Source: Candidatus Omnitrophota bacterium
GTDB lineage: Bacteria > Omnitrophota > Gorgyraeia > Aquiviventales > Aquiviventaceae
Length of the DNA stretch: 47,783 nucleotides
Assembly: GCA_016209275.1 (NCBI GenBank)
Contig: JACQWM010000011.1
Location: forward strand, 1 to 47,783
Direction: 5' to 3'
In this document: piece after piece, positions 15,341 to 22,752 of the stretch
Position numbering within the stretch: position 1 is the stretch's first letter
How the letters are laid out: every line of letters starts with the position of its first letter
Position numbers and translations under genes: made by a program
Notes under the pieces: generated by a model
Database searches by the model: none
What the model was told of the DNA's origin: nothing
What the model saw: the letters and a program-made list of their open reading frames with translations, nothing else

Positions 15341-15413
15341 AAAAGTGTCAGACACTTTTGGCCTTCCAGAAGTGTCAGGCACTTTTTGAAGGCGGGAAGC
15401 GTCTGACACTTTT
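15341..15413. repeat. GTGTCAGACAC palindrome array
   Basis: Three related units lie between rplT and pheS: AAAAGTGTCAGACACTTTT (15341-15359), AAGTGTCAGGCACTTTTT (15370-15387) and GTCTGACACTTTT (15401-15413). They are of the same style as the GGGGTCAGACCCC units at 2476-2521. The last base pairs overlap the rplT stop. The T-flanked hairpins might also act as weak terminators in the operon. Confidence 0.82.
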
Positions 15414-15762
15414 AGTTGGCGGTCGCCTGTGCTACGAGTTGGTCAAAGGCCGACACGTCGTGGATCGCCAGCTCGGCAAGTTGTTTGCGATTGAGCCTCA
15501 CATTCGCCTTGCGAAAGGAGGACATCAACCGACTGTACGTCAAGCCCCGGGCGCGCGCCGCCGCGTTGATCCGGATCACCCACAGGTTGCGGAACTCGCG
15601 CTTCTTCACCTTGTTGTCGCGGGTACGGTAGGCCTTGGCCCGCATGACGGTCTCTTTGACCTTCAACAGATGCAAGCGACGCCCGCCGCGGTAGCCTTTC
15701 GCTTGTTTCAGGAGTTTCTTTCGCCGCCGTCGAGACGCGACGGCCCATTTCACTTTTGCCAT
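15412..15762 (-). CDS. rplT: 50S ribosomal protein L20
   Basis: L20 is an assembly-initiating protein of the large subunit. The 116 residues are of normal length. They start A-K-V-K-W-A-V-A-S-R-R-R-R-K-K-L-L-K-Q-A-K-G-Y and keep Y-R-T-R-D-N-K-V-K-K-R-E-F-R-N-L-W and R-I-N-A-A-A-R. A strong AGGAGG lies 5 nt before the ATG. In other bacteria L20 autoregulates rpmI-rplT through a leader structure; the repeat inserted before it could disturb that. It sits in the conserved thrS-infC-rpmI-rplT-pheS order. Confidence 0.98.
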   Translation of the reverse strand: MAKVKWAVASRRRRKKLLKQAKGYRGGRRLHLLKVKETVMRAKAYRTRDNKVKKREFRNLWVIRINAAARARGLTYSRLMSSFRKANVRLNRKQLAELAIHDVSAFDQLVAQATAN

Positions 15763-15780
15763 TTCCCCCTCCTATCGAGA

Positions 15781-15870
15781 ATGATTACACAGATTATGAA
15801 AACGATTACACCGATTAAGACATCCACAGACTTATCTGTGTAATCATCTTTCCATAATCCGTGTAATCAC
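15781..15870. repeat. GATTACAC direct and inverted repeat array
   Basis: Two direct units (GATTACACAGATTATG at 15783-15798, GATTACACCGATTAAG at 15804-15819) are followed by two inverted ones (TCTGTGTAATC, ATCCGTGTAATC). They fill the rpmI-rplT gap. The rpmI stop codon TGA is part of the last unit. Confidence 0.82.
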
Positions 15871-16064
15871 ATATATGGAATTAAGGATCTCACCTGGCGC
15901 TCATCCGGACGCGATAGCACGCGTTGTTTCCGCAGCTTCCGCTTGATCTTCGCCGGACGTGTGCCGAGCAGATGCCGACGGCCCGGGCGGAATCCGACCA
16001 GCTTGCCGGTGCCGGTGACCTTGATGCGATCTTTCACGCCTTTGACGGTCTTCAATTTAGGCAT
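15867..16064 (-). CDS. rpmI: 50S ribosomal protein L35
   Basis: The 65-residue basic protein matches L35 throughout. It has P-K-L-K-T-V-K-G-V-K-D-R-I-K-V-T-G-T-G-K at the N-terminus, then R-H-L-L-G-T-R and a C-terminal R-S-L-I-P-Y-M. Its ATG lies inside the last codons of infC (8-nt overlap), so infC and rpmI are coupled. The stop TGA is provided by the edge of a GATTACAC repeat, yet length and C-terminus remain normal, so the insertion did not harm the protein. Confidence 0.97.
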   Translation of the reverse strand: MPKLKTVKGVKDRIKVTGTGKLVGFRPGRRHLLGTRPAKIKRKLRKQRVLSRPDERQVRSLIPYM

Positions 16065-16701
16065 GCGCCACTCCTTCCTGTCCCGTCGCGCTCGCCGGCG
16101 ATGCGGTGCTTGTGCTGTGCGTCGCCGCGACCTTGGTGGCGCGCTCGGCCTGCGATTTTTGGCGCGCGAGCTGCTGCTCGTATCGCTTGACCTTTTCGCG
16201 ATCCGGCCCGAAGACCATGGTCATGAACCGGCCTTCCAGCGACGGCGTGCGCTCCACCCTGCTGATCAATTTCAGATCATCGACGAGCCGATCCAAAATG
16301 CGCCGGCCCACTTGGGTGTGGGCGAGCTCGCGGCCGCGGTACACCATCGTAACCTTGGCCTGGTCGCCGCGCAGCAGGAACTTTTTGAGCATATTCAGCT
16401 TCACTTGATAATCATGCTGCTCGATGTGCGGCTTGAATTTGACCTCTTTCAGCTTCGCGATGTGGTGTTTCTTTTTGGCCTCGCGCTCCCGGCGCTGCTC
16501 TTCATACCGAAACTTGTTGAAATTCATGATCCGGCAGACCGGCGGGGATACTTGCGGGGCCACTTCGACAAGATCCAGCTCCTGCTCGCGTGCTAGGCGA
16601 ATCGCATCGGCCGGTAACATCACGCCAAGCTGGGCGCCATCTGCGCCGATCACGCGCACCTGAGGTACGCGGATGCGTTCATTGACTCGTAACTGTCTCA
16701 G
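16057..16701 (-). CDS. infC: translation initiation factor IF-3, apparent CTG start
   Basis: IF-3 binds the 30S subunit and rejects non-standard start codons. A first in-frame GTG (16659) would remove the conserved R-V-N-E-R-I-R-V-P-Q-V-R segment. This is restored by starting at CTG 16701, which lies 7 nt from a perfect AGGAGG (16709-16714). That gives 214 residues with E-L-D-L-V-E-V-A-P, P-P-V-C-R-I-M-N-F-N-K-F and H-D-Y-Q-V-K-L-N-M-L-K. Rare infC start codons are well known and serve autoregulation (AUU in E. coli). CTG here would act alike, an inference. The Thr/Ser/Ala-rich tail is unremarkable. Confidence 0.93.
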   Translation of the reverse strand: MRQLRVNERIRVPQVRVIGADGAQLGVMLPADAIRLAREQELDLVEVAPQVSPPVCRIMNFNKFRYEEQRREREAKKKHHIAKLKEVKFKPHIEQHDYQVKLNMLKKFLLRGDQAKVTMVYRGRELAHTQVGRRILDRLVDDLKLISRVERTPSLEGRFMTMVFGPDREKVKRYEQQLARQKSQAERATKVAATHSTSTASPASATGQEGVAHA

Positions 16702-16724
16702 CCCTTCTCCTCCTCTGTCAGCCG

Positions 16725-18485
16725 CTAGGTAGTGGCGCGGCTTGCGTTTTCTTGACTCACCCGCTGCACGAAGGCCTCCAAGGCCATCGCGCCCACATCG
16801 CCTCCCCGGCGGTGGCGCACGGCCACGCTGCGGGCTTCGGCTTCCCGTCCGCCGACGACCGCCATGTAGGGGATCTGCTGCAGTTGGGCATCTCGGATCT
16901 TCGCTTGCATCTTCTCGCTGCGGTCATCGCACGTCGCGCGCAGCCCGAGCGTTCGCAACGCGGCCTCAACCTCGCGGGCATACGGCAGCACGGCGTCGGT
17001 GATGGGCACGACCACCGCCTGCACCGGCGAGAGCCACACGGGCAGTGCTCCGGCATAATGCTCCAGCAGCACGCCGAAAAACCGCTCCAGGCTACCCAGG
17101 AGGGCTCGGTGAATCATGATCGTCCGATGCGCCTTGCCGTCGTCGGCTTGATACGTCAGATCAAACCGCTCCGGCAGCGCAAAATCGCATTGGATCGTGC
17201 CGCATTGCCAGCTGCGTCCGATCGCATCCTTGATTTTGATGTCAATCTTTGGGCCGTAAAACGCCCCTTCCCCTTCGTGCACCGCAAACGACAGGCCGCG
17301 ACTCGTCATGGCCTCGCGCAGGGCGGCTTCGGCGCGCTCCCACAGGGCCGCCTCGCCGATGAATTTCTCAGGGCGCGTGGAGAGCTCGATTTCGTACTCG
17401 GCAAATCCAAAGGTCTTCAAGATCTCGAACTCAAACTCGAGCACGCGCTGGATTTCTTCCACCAGCTGATCCTCGCGCAAAAAGATGTGCGCATCATCCT
17501 GCGTAAACCCTCGCACGCGCATCAACCCATGCAGCACGCCGGATTTCTCATTGCGGTACACCGTGCCCAGCTCAAAGAACCGGATGGGCAGCTCGCGATA
17601 GCTGCGCAGTTTCGACCGATAGATGAGGATATGCCCCGGGCAGTTCATGGGTTTAATGCCAAAGGGCTGCTCCTCCGCCTCAAACAAAAAGATGTACTCT
17701 TTGTAATACTCCAGGTGCCCGGATTGTTTCCAGATGTCCGTCCGGAAGATGTGCGGGGTCGCGACGAGCTCGTAGCCGCGCTCCAGGTGCCGCCGGCGGA
17801 TTTCATCCTCGATGATCGCCCGCACCCTGGCACCCTTCGGATGATAAAACACCACGCCAGGGCCGGCAAGCTCTTCAAAGCTAAAGAGGTCAAGCTCCGT
17901 ACCGAGCCGACGGTGGTCGCGCCGCTTGGCCTCTTCGAGGCGCTTCACATAGTCATCAAGTTGCTGCTTGGTGGGAAACGCCGTGCCGTAGATGCGCTGC
18001 AGCATCGGTCGCTTCTCATCCCCGCGCCAATACGCGCCGGCCAGACTGAGGAGCTTAAACGCCTTGACCTCGCTGGTGGATGGCACATGCGGGCCTTCGC
18101 ACAGATCCACAAATTCTCCGTCGGTGTAGAAAGAAACCTGCGCGTCAGGGATCCCCTCGACGATTTCGACCTTATACGTTTCGCCCTGGCGCTTGAATTG
18201 CTCGATAGCCTCGGCTTTCTTCAGATACGACCGCTGAAACGCATGGTTTTCTTTGACGATCTTGGCCATCTCGGCTTCAATCTTCGCCAAATCCTCATCG
18301 GTGAGCTTCACCGGAAGATCCAGATCATAATAAAATCCGTCTTCAATCGGCGGCCCGATAGCCAGCTTCACCTGCGGCCCATACAGCCGCCGCACCGCCT
18401 GCGCCATCACATGCGCGGCCGAGTGCCGCAGCGCATACAGCGGATCGTTTGCTTTTAATTTATCAGCCTGCCCTGCGTGAGCCAT
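16725..18485 (-). CDS. thrS: threonine--tRNA ligase, TGS-less
   Basis: ThrRS charges tRNA-Thr and edits Ser mischarging. The 586 residues begin directly with the editing domain (L-R-H-S-A-A-H-V-M-A-Q; the H-x3-H editing site) and have no N-terminal TGS domain, which explains the short length. The catalytic core has G-I-K-P-M-N-C-P-G-H and R-V-R-G-F-T-Q-D-D-A-H-I-F, and the anticodon domain ends the chain (P-V-W-L-S-P-V-Q). ATG 18485 lacks a ribosome binding site because an AACGTTTAACGTG repeat occupies the upstream region. Confidence 0.96.
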   Translation of the reverse strand: MAHAGQADKLKANDPLYALRHSAAHVMAQAVRRLYGPQVKLAIGPPIEDGFYYDLDLPVKLTDEDLAKIEAEMAKIVKENHAFQRSYLKKAEAIEQFKRQGETYKVEIVEGIPDAQVSFYTDGEFVDLCEGPHVPSTSEVKAFKLLSLAGAYWRGDEKRPMLQRIYGTAFPTKQQLDDYVKRLEEAKRRDHRRLGTELDLFSFEELAGPGVVFYHPKGARVRAIIEDEIRRRHLERGYELVATPHIFRTDIWKQSGHLEYYKEYIFLFEAEEQPFGIKPMNCPGHILIYRSKLRSYRELPIRFFELGTVYRNEKSGVLHGLMRVRGFTQDDAHIFLREDQLVEEIQRVLEFEFEILKTFGFAEYEIELSTRPEKFIGEAALWERAEAALREAMTSRGLSFAVHEGEGAFYGPKIDIKIKDAIGRSWQCGTIQCDFALPERFDLTYQADDGKAHRTIMIHRALLGSLERFFGVLLEHYAGALPVWLSPVQAVVVPITDAVLPYAREVEAALRTLGLRATCDDRSEKMQAKIRDAQLQQIPYMAVVGGREAEARSVAVRHRRGGDVGAMALEAFVQRVSQENASRATT

Positions 18486-18488
18486 GGA

Positions 18489-18785
18489 TTACCGAGTAAC
18501 GTTTAACGTGAAACGTGTAACGTTAGGCTCCTCGAGAGAGCCAGGAATCGTCCCGTGTGAACCTGGGGCCGCCCTGATAAGTCTCCGCAACTCGGCATCG
18601 CACCGTTTGGCGGTCCAGCGTGGATGCTGCGCACGAATGGAGGCACGCGCGAGCGCAATGGAAAGCTCGGTTAACTGAGTGCCAATTGTGACACTCTCAG
18701 CACCACTCAGGTAGCTAAACAACCTCAGGACTTTCGGGGTTCTCGGCAACTCAATAGTTACAAGAGGCATACGGTGTTGCTCCAC
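18489..18785 (-). CDS. conserved hypothetical small protein
   Basis: This 98-residue protein is not recognised as a named family. The GTG start (18785) overlaps the stop of the split endonuclease gene as TAGTG; an ATG five codons later is an alternative. The segment E-L-S-I-A-L-A-R-A-S-I-R-A-Q-H-P-R-W then A-E-L-R-R-L resembles small antitoxin-like proteins (A-R-x-x-I-R-x-Q-H-P-x-W) found beside nucleotidyltransferases or PIN toxins. No such toxin is recognised beside it. The last nine residues are repeat-encoded, hinting that the original C-terminus was altered. Confidence 0.5.
   Translation of the reverse strand: MEQHRMPLVTIELPRTPKVLRLFSYLSGAESVTIGTQLTELSIALARASIRAQHPRWTAKRCDAELRRLIRAAPGSHGTIPGSLEEPNVTRFTLNVTR
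18497..18525. repeat. AACGTTTAACGTGAAACGTG repeat upstream of thrS
   Basis: TAACGTT occurs at both ends, separated by overlapping AACGTG/AAACGTG units, so the whole reads as a degenerate tandem and inverted repeat. It encodes the last residues (T-R-F-T-L-N-V-T-R) of the unknown protein at 18489-18785 and lies 12 nt before the thrS ATG. Confidence 0.65.
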
Positions 18786-19528
18786 TAATTGTTTGGCATA
18801 GTCCAGGCGAGATTAAAGCGGTCCAACGTATCGTCCGTCAACAAGCCATGTAAGTCGCCCAGAGAGCCATCAGCCAGGAAGTCTCCGTGCCGTCGCCACG
18901 TCGTCCAAGGGATCTCCTTGCTCTGTGACTCCATGAGTAAATAGCTCGCGTACGCTGCCATGGCACGATCGAACCACTGTTTAAACTTTGAGCTGTGGAA
19001 TTCGAGGATGGCCAGTCCATAAGGCGACCATTGCTTGTGAGCCTTGCTTCTCTTATCTGTATGACGATACATATGGACTCGGTTGAGCGGAAGCTTCAAC
19101 ATTCGGCTCTAGTATCGTCTTGCGGTCGATAGTGCGAAGCGTTTATGGACTCTCACATAGACACTGAGGCGATTCTCATCAGCATGGCATACTTCTCTCA
19201 AGAACTTGATGAACACTTGAAGCATCCGGCTGTCAAGGTTACCGATTTTCGTACCATGCTTGTACGTCTTATCCCCCTCGGCCCAATACAGCAAGAAGCC
19301 GGCGGCCAATAGTTCTCGTTGAGCTGATGTCAATGTACTGGGAATTGTGAACGGATCCCCATCGGGATTAAGTTTCACATAGGCGCTTTCACTCCACGAC
19401 CGCCTTGGAATTCTGTGCTTTTTCAGCCAATACAGAACGGTTGCATGAGTGATGCTCAGCTCGCTGGCGATCTCCATCATCGACAACCGTCGCTGACAGT
19501 ACAGTCTCTTCAATTCTATCTTATTCAT
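18785..19528 (-). pseudogene. HTH plus LAGLIDADG-like endonuclease gene split by one TAG
   Basis: The frame is open from ATG 19528 to 18785 except for a single TAG at 19109-19111. The N-terminal part has a helix-turn-helix (M-M-E-I-A-S-E-L-S-I-T-H-A-T-V-L-Y-W-L-K-K-H) and the family pattern N-P-D-G-D-P-F with L-L-Y-W-A-E-G-D-K-T. After the stop the same frame continues L-K-L-P-L-N-R-V-H-M-Y-R-H-T-D-K-R-S and S-P-Y-G-L-A-I-L-E-F-H-S. Both halves look conserved. At the break, Y-stop-S-R fits Y-W-S-R, so TGG to TAG is the likely event. The start is 10 nt from the tRNA-Val 3' end, leaving no room for a promoter. Confidence 0.75.
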
Positions 19529-19537
19529 GTGTAAACC

Positions 19538-19611
19538 TGGGCGATAGTGGGCTCGAACCACTGACCTCCACGATGTCAACGTGGCGCTCTAACCGACTGA
19601 GCTAATCGCCC
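19538..19611 (-). tRNA. tRNA-Val (anticodon GAC)
   Basis: This is a 74-nt cloverleaf on the minus strand: acceptor GGGCGAT/ATCGCCC, D arm with AGCTCAGTCGGTTAGAGC, anticodon stem CCACG/CGTGG around loop TTGACAT, and T arm with GGTTCGAGCC. The discriminator is A and CCA is not encoded. It lies 6 nt after the small membrane ORF and 10 nt before the split endonuclease gene. Confidence 0.97.
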
Positions 19612-19616
19612 CTGAT

Positions 19617-19784
19617 CTAAAACTGCCAGCGAATGGCACCACATTCGCCACACGCCAATAACCGTCGATGGCAATAGAGTGCGATAATGCCAGGAAAAAT
19701 CCCACAGAAAAATAGCAGGATGATCGCCCAGACCGGAATCACTTGCTTCGCCTCAGCGGTGTTCCCGCACGTGCACTTGGCCAT
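19617..19784 (-). CDS. small Cys-rich membrane protein (55 aa)
   Basis: ATG 19784 opens a 55-residue frame: M-A-K-C-T-C-G-N-T-A-E-A-K, then one or two TMs (V-I-P-V-W-A-I-I-L-L-F-F-C-G-I-F-P-G-I-I-A-L), then Y-C-H-R-R-L-L-A-C-G-E-C-G. C-x-C before and C-x2-C after the membrane part look like a zinc-ribbon-style pair. It begins 10 nt after the stop of the secreted protein gene and ends 6 nt before tRNA-Val, so it fills an otherwise empty gap. No clear ribosome binding site is seen. Function is unknown. Confidence 0.55.
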   Translation of the reverse strand: MAKCTCGNTAEAKQVIPVWAIILLFFCGIFPGIIALYCHRRLLACGECGAIRWQF

Positions 19785-19793
19785 CGGTTGAGA

Positions 19794-20975
19794 TTACAAC
19801 GGGTTCGCCTTAATAACCACTCGCATGGTGTTACGAACCGTGTCTTCCATATCTTTACTTCCGTACGATGCGATGATAAACGTGCTGCCTTTCACCATCG
19901 CCATATAATAGAATGGGGTTGGTTTTTGGGGTCCCGATCCGAGCGGCCCGTGACGCTGCACAACAATCCGATACGCCGTAGTTCCTCCGAAGCGCTCCTC
20001 GTGTACGCTCTCCAATTGATGCGGCATTACGGCAATATCTCTATTGCCTAAATCAAGTAATGACGGCACGAAATCGCCCTTATGATATTTTCCGGCAACA
20101 ATCTTTTCGAATCGGTTATGAGGCGTCGCGCTGATATGACTTTCATATAGTGCCCATCGGTCTTTCATCCCCTTCACTGGCCCATGTTGCAGCTCGGCCT
20201 CGAAAATTCCCTTCCACACAGCCTCCTCACCCAAGAAATGCATTTCTTGTTCTTTTGCGTCGTCAGGAAGATAAAGAGAAAAATCAAACGGGCGTAGTCC
20301 CTGAGTTGTTAAACAGGCGTTTTGCGGTGCTTGGGCCGCGTCCCTAAAATGTCGCAGATGGATTTTGCATCGTTCCCTGGTGAGTGGTTTTTTTCGCTCC
20401 TCTTGGTCGATCTGCCATCGTGGGGTGCTTGGGGCTCTGGCTTGTGGCTTTCCGAGGTATTTCAACGATGCCAGGATAGGCTCGACGGCGTCTGTATTAC
20501 TGCCCACTGTCAAGGTGAGAAGACCGTCGAAAAAAATATCGTAACTAAATTTTAGATCACTCTGCGTCCACTTGTTCTTCGGGAAACGCGATTGATCTAG
20601 TTTTAGTACCTGAGCTCCTTGAATGAGCTGATAAGGCTCTAGAATCTGCTGTCTTCCCTCAAGAAACTCGCTATACCCGCTTCGCTTATCCTGTGCTCTA
20701 TCCCAAATATCAAGCCGCACCTCACATGCTGAACGCGAAGAACATCCAAAAAAATGTAGAAACGGCTCTTCGTCATCTGCCGGAACATACCAGCCAGGCG
20801 GAATGGTGAGCTCAATCCCCATCGTGGTGTTGCGATACACCGTTTCTGTGCTTGTTGTGAAGTCAGGCTGGGGAAGTTGCGAGGTGTCAGCCCGGGCAAG
20901 ACCGAAGATTCCTCCTGTTATGGCAATGATTTCTATAACACGAATCAAGAAACCTGGCGTGCGTTGGTGATTCAT
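19794..20975 (-). CDS. secreted protein of unknown function
   Basis: This 393-residue protein starts at ATG 20975, which has AAGGAG nine nt upstream; the frame is open farther up to 21089 but without support. A signal peptide (L-I-R-V-I-E-I-I-A-I-T-G-G-I-F-G-L-A-R-A) precedes two similar halves. Each has a strand-rich PsbP/DUF-like start (T-T-M-G-I-E-L-T-I-P-P-G-W-Y; P-F-D-F-S-L-Y-L-P-D-D-A). Base composition is visibly less GC-rich than in the neighbouring synthetase genes, which fits recent acquisition. No catalytic motif is recognised. Confidence 0.7.
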   Translation of the reverse strand: MNHQRTPGFLIRVIEIIAITGGIFGLARADTSQLPQPDFTTSTETVYRNTTMGIELTIPPGWYVPADDEEPFLHFFGCSSRSACEVRLDIWDRAQDKRSGYSEFLEGRQQILEPYQLIQGAQVLKLDQSRFPKNKWTQSDLKFSYDIFFDGLLTLTVGSNTDAVEPILASLKYLGKPQARAPSTPRWQIDQEERKKPLTRERCKIHLRHFRDAAQAPQNACLTTQGLRPFDFSLYLPDDAKEQEMHFLGEEAVWKGIFEAELQHGPVKGMKDRWALYESHISATPHNRFEKIVAGKYHKGDFVPSLLDLGNRDIAVMPHQLESVHEERFGGTTAYRIVVQRHGPLGSGPQKPTPFYYMAMVKGSTFIIASYGSKDMEDTVRNTMRVVIKANPL

Positions 20976-21098
20976 GGGTCTAACTCCTTGCCTCCAATTT
21001 CGGATCTCATGTGCTCTGCGTGCTGAGCACTCAGCCCTCGAATCCCACTCGTCGTGCAAAATCGTCTGCGCATCTAATTTCAATCGCACTATTCGAAT

Positions 21099-21986
21099 TC
21101 ATGCCGGGGGTGGGATTCGAACCCACATGTCCCTTTCGAGACAACGGGTTTTAAGCCCGTCGTGTAAACCGTTCCACCACCCCGGCATATCGGTTGCAAA
21201 TTCTTCAGCGACTAATCCTGCTGTAGGATCAGGCTTATCATCGGGGCCTCTTATCGGTCGTGGATATGTATGCACATAACTCCAATTTCGCCAGCAATGG
21301 GAATTATTTACGGTCTTGCTCTTCCTCCAACCCACAGAAATTGATGCGCATTCAAGGGCTAACTTCATTTTTCTCTCAAGCGCTAACGCTCCAGCGTAAT
21401 AGCATTCGCTTAAAATCACCTTGGCGGCCAATTTTCCAAATTTGAGCGTGTACATGGGATGCCGTCGACCTGTTTCGTCCACGTATTTGTGAATTTTCCC
21501 TTTGACATGCCAGAGTCGCTGTGTCGTCCCCTGTAACCACACGATAAATGGTTGTGAGGCGCCGTAAATTCTTACAACCCACTGCTCCCGACCATTCGTT
21601 GGGTGCGTCCAGTGGCGAATGTTTCCGTCTCCATCAATTACTCCACGGAGAAAATGGTGAAACCACTTATCAGGGATACTGAGAGGACCGAGGGTCAAAG
21701 ATTTCCGTGGCGTTAAACCAAGGCTAAGTAGTTTCTCATATAAGTTTTTATTGCTGATCTGTAGACGATATGCAAAGTGACCACTGCCTCCCCAAGATTT
21801 GGTCGCGCCGCAAGTAAGATGAGCGTGGTGTTTCAATTTCATAAGATATCGACGATCTTTGGCAACAATTGTCACATGTCGACCGTCCGAGCTAAGACAG
21901 CCGTCGGATGCGACCACCCCAACCAAATACCAAAACACATGATCGGGACACTCGAAGGGTTTTAGTTTGGGTCCTCTATTTCCCAT
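21099..21986 (-). CDS. LAGLIDADG-type homing endonuclease ORF running through tRNA-Leu
   Basis: The 295-codon frame carries two LAGLIDADG-like motifs: W-Y-L-V-G-V-V-A-S-D-G (about 19-29) and H-H-F-L-R-G-V-I-D-G-D-G (about 109-120). They have the spacing of a single-chain enzyme, with D-G as the metal-binding ends. After about residue 230 the conserved fold should be finished, and the frame runs on through the whole tRNA-Leu gene (21102-21186) to a TGA at 21099. The final approximately 30 residues are therefore translated tRNA. No group I intron is seen in the tRNA, so this is a free-standing endonuclease. Composition is less GC-rich than average. Confidence 0.78.
   Translation of the reverse strand: MGNRGPKLKPFECPDHVFWYLVGVVASDGCLSSDGRHVTIVAKDRRYLMKLKHHAHLTCGATKSWGGSGHFAYRLQISNKNLYEKLLSLGLTPRKSLTLGPLSIPDKWFHHFLRGVIDGDGNIRHWTHPTNGREQWVVRIYGASQPFIVWLQGTTQRLWHVKGKIHKYVDETGRRHPMYTLKFGKLAAKVILSECYYAGALALERKMKLALECASISVGWRKSKTVNNSHCWRNWSYVHTYPRPIRGPDDKPDPTAGLVAEEFATDMPGWWNGLHDGLKTRCLERDMWVRIPPPA
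21102..21186 (-). tRNA. tRNA-Leu (anticodon TAA)
   Basis: This 85-nt tRNA on the minus strand has acceptor GCCGGGG/CCCCGGC, a long variable arm (TGTCTCGAAAGGGACA), loop CTTAAAA with anticodon TAA, and T arm GGGTTCGAATCCC. The discriminator is A and CCA is not encoded. The gene is complete and uninterrupted, although an endonuclease reading frame overlaps it entirely. Confidence 0.97.
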
Positions 21987-22017
21987 TCTAGCTCACTTAT
22001 TCACTGCTCATGCCAGC

Positions 22018-22051
22018 GCGGTGTCAGGCACCTCACGGCGCCAGACACCGC
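22018..22051. repeat. hairpin between tRNA-Cys and the endonuclease ORF
   Basis: GCGGTGTC (22018-22025) and GACACCGC (22044-22051) form an 8-bp stem enclosing TCAGGCACC-like sequence. It resembles the GTGTCAG palindrome family at 15341-15413. Confidence 0.55.
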
Positions 22052-22058
22052 GAGAAGA

Positions 22059-22132
22059 AGGCGACGACCGGATTCGAACCGGTGAATAGCGGTTTTGCAG
22101 ACCGCCGCCTTGGACCACTTGGCTACGTCGCC
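22059..22132 (-). tRNA. tRNA-Cys (anticodon GCA)
   Basis: This 74-nt minus-strand tRNA has acceptor GGCGACG/CGTCGCC, anticodon loop CTGCAAA in a GCGGT/ACCGC stem, and T arm CCGGTTCGAATCCGG. The discriminator is T and CCA is not encoded. Confidence 0.97.
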
Positions 22133-22146
22133 GCATCCCCCATTCA

Positions 22147-22284
22147 CCCTGAACCCAACGTGGTTCAGGGCAAAGACACCTCGGCCGCACACCGAGCGCA
22201 TACGCATGGGAAGGAGAATTAGGTGTTCACCCCGCCCCAGAAAAAGTCATCGTGTTAGTGCACCGCACATGCCTGGGGCGGGGT
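22147..22284. repeat. two hairpins in the pilin to tRNA-Cys gap
   Basis: CCCTGAACC/GGTTCAGGG (22147-22155, 22162-22170) is a 9-bp stem with a 6-nt loop. ACCCCGCCCCAG/CTGGGGCGGGGT (22229-22240, 22273-22284) is a 12-bp stem with a 32-nt loop that ends exactly at the pilin stop codon. Neither is followed by a T run, so they are not classical terminators. No gene is seen in this gap. Confidence 0.6.

Positions 22285-22735
<451 letters not shown>

Positions 22736-22752
<17 letters not shown>

Noticed and set aside
16752-18458. Long open frame (568 codons) on the plus strand opposite thrS
   Set aside because: It mirrors thrS, which is complete and conserved. The antisense frame has no family motifs, and long antisense frames are common in GC-rich DNA.
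19109-19111. Recoding of TAG as an amino acid
   Set aside because: TAG is a normal terminator elsewhere in the window (glmS ends in TAG at 41954-41956), so genome-wide reassignment is unlikely.
21102-21186. Group I intron in tRNA-Leu(UAA), suggested by the adjacent endonuclease ORF
   Set aside because: The tRNA is contiguous with normal arms and no interruption at the anticodon loop, so no intron is present.
22001-22207. Short ORFs covering tRNA-Cys
   Set aside because: Their conserved-looking peptides are translations of the tRNA (for example V-R-I-R-S-S-P), a frequent annotation artefact.
22229-22284. Rho-independent terminator for the pilin gene
   Set aside because: The stem is strong, but the loop is 32 nt and no T run follows on the minus strand; kept only as a repeat.
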